From a virus, in IMG/VR virus record IMGVR_UViG_3300050821_002877, positions 1 to 51,571 of that record: DNA of 51,571 nucleotides. One strand, 5' to 3'. The position numbers were made by a program, and so were the translations under genes. The notes beneath the pieces were generated by a model. That model did no database searches, had not been told where the DNA came from, and saw only the letters and a program-made list of their open reading frames with translations. Position 1 is the stretch's first letter; the number at the start of each line of letters is the position of its first letter. This document shows, one piece after another, positions 51,426 to 51,571 of this stretch.

Positions 51426-51571
51426 TGATAGAAATCACGTCTTGCTGCCAATATTTCCCAAAGTGGTGTGCTATTTTTGCTCCTTTCGGCGCTGCTGGAA
51501 TTTGGTGGAGTTGGGACAATATTCGCCGAGAACGCCGCCTGCCTTTGAGCCTGAGCGTGTTTTGCATTAGT
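51422..51571 (+). CDS. 5' part of junction-spanning small membrane protein
   Basis: ATGA overlap with the zinc-ribbon stop. The first 50 codons (MMIEITSCCQYFPKWCAIF...) have a hydrophobic Trp-rich segment (CAIFAPFGAAGIWWSW) and a basic turn (RRERR). After the 80-bp overlap the frame continues at base 81 of the window to a TGA at 123-125, giving 64 aa. Confidence 0.6.
   Translation, partial: MMIEITSCCQYFPKWCAIFAPFGAAGIWWSWDNIRRERRLPLSLSVFCIS
51492..51571. repeat. Right copy of 80-bp terminal direct repeat
   Basis: Identical to bases 1-80; see the left copy. It closes the circle. Confidence 0.97.

Noticed and set aside
1-51571. tRNA genes
   Set aside because: I looked for TPsiC-arm-like GGTTCRANYC with acceptor stems; matches lie in coding regions and do not fold into a cloverleaf.
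1-51571. Lysogeny module
   Set aside because: No integrase, excisionase, ParA/ParB or typical CI repressor was found; the phage is more likely virulent.

Overview
The window is a complete, AT-rich tailed-phage genome. The first 80 bases are repeated exactly as the last 80, and a small gene coupled to its upstream neighbour reads through that join without a break. The unique genome is therefore about 51,491 bp, assembled as a circle. It encodes a large terminase, a podovirus-type portal, a Mu gpT-like capsid protein, a beta-propeller tail protein and large internal-virion-type proteins. I see no tape measure, sheath, integrase or repressor-integrase pair. This fits a virulent podovirus-like phage. 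The host is not given. Strong AAGGAG ribosome sites, several Sec signal peptides cleaved just before Gln, and an exported protein starting with an LPDTP-like motif suggest a Gram-negative soil or environmental host. Acidobacteriota is a guess; the ribosome sites argue against Bacteroidota.

Layout. Two transcription units run in opposite directions. The plus-strand early/replication unit starts at about 48.3 kb, crosses the circle join and ends at 15.5 kb. It holds small zinc-finger proteins and two unknown, probably highly expressed MAT... proteins with structured RNA leaders. A J-domain, VWA and FtsK-like cluster follows. The replication set is a PD-(D/E)XK nuclease, a Sak4-like ATPase, a probable ssDNA-binding partner, a DUF1599-like protein, a family A DNA polymerase split in two (UDG-like plus exonuclease, then polymerase), an HNH homing endonuclease and a DUF3987-like P-loop replication protein. 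The unit ends with a GroES-like protein that carries a DnaJ-type zinc finger inside its mobile-loop region.

The minus-strand late unit runs from 47.3 kb down to 15.5 kb: small terminase, endonuclease VII, large terminase, small membrane/lysis candidates, portal, scaffold, capsid, zinc and Ig-like proteins, exported spike proteins, tail propeller, neck and internal virion proteins, then a tightly coupled cassette (PurD-like ATP-grasp, TIM-barrel glycosidase-like protein, exported small protein, conserved small protein) and a 1,060-residue exported fibre.

The divergent region at 47.3-49.8 kb is mostly non-coding and very rich in secondary structure. It contains tandem 38-nt hairpin repeats, a multi-helix RNA with a pseudoknot and a competing helix just before a ribosome site, and an imperfect palindrome of about 445 bp with one symmetry axis, whose right arm carries a sigma70-like promoter. 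Together with structured leaders at 1.2, 2.2, 5.8 and 46.4 kb, this suggests that RNA-level control is a theme of this phage. All family assignments come from reading motifs by eye; no database search was run.
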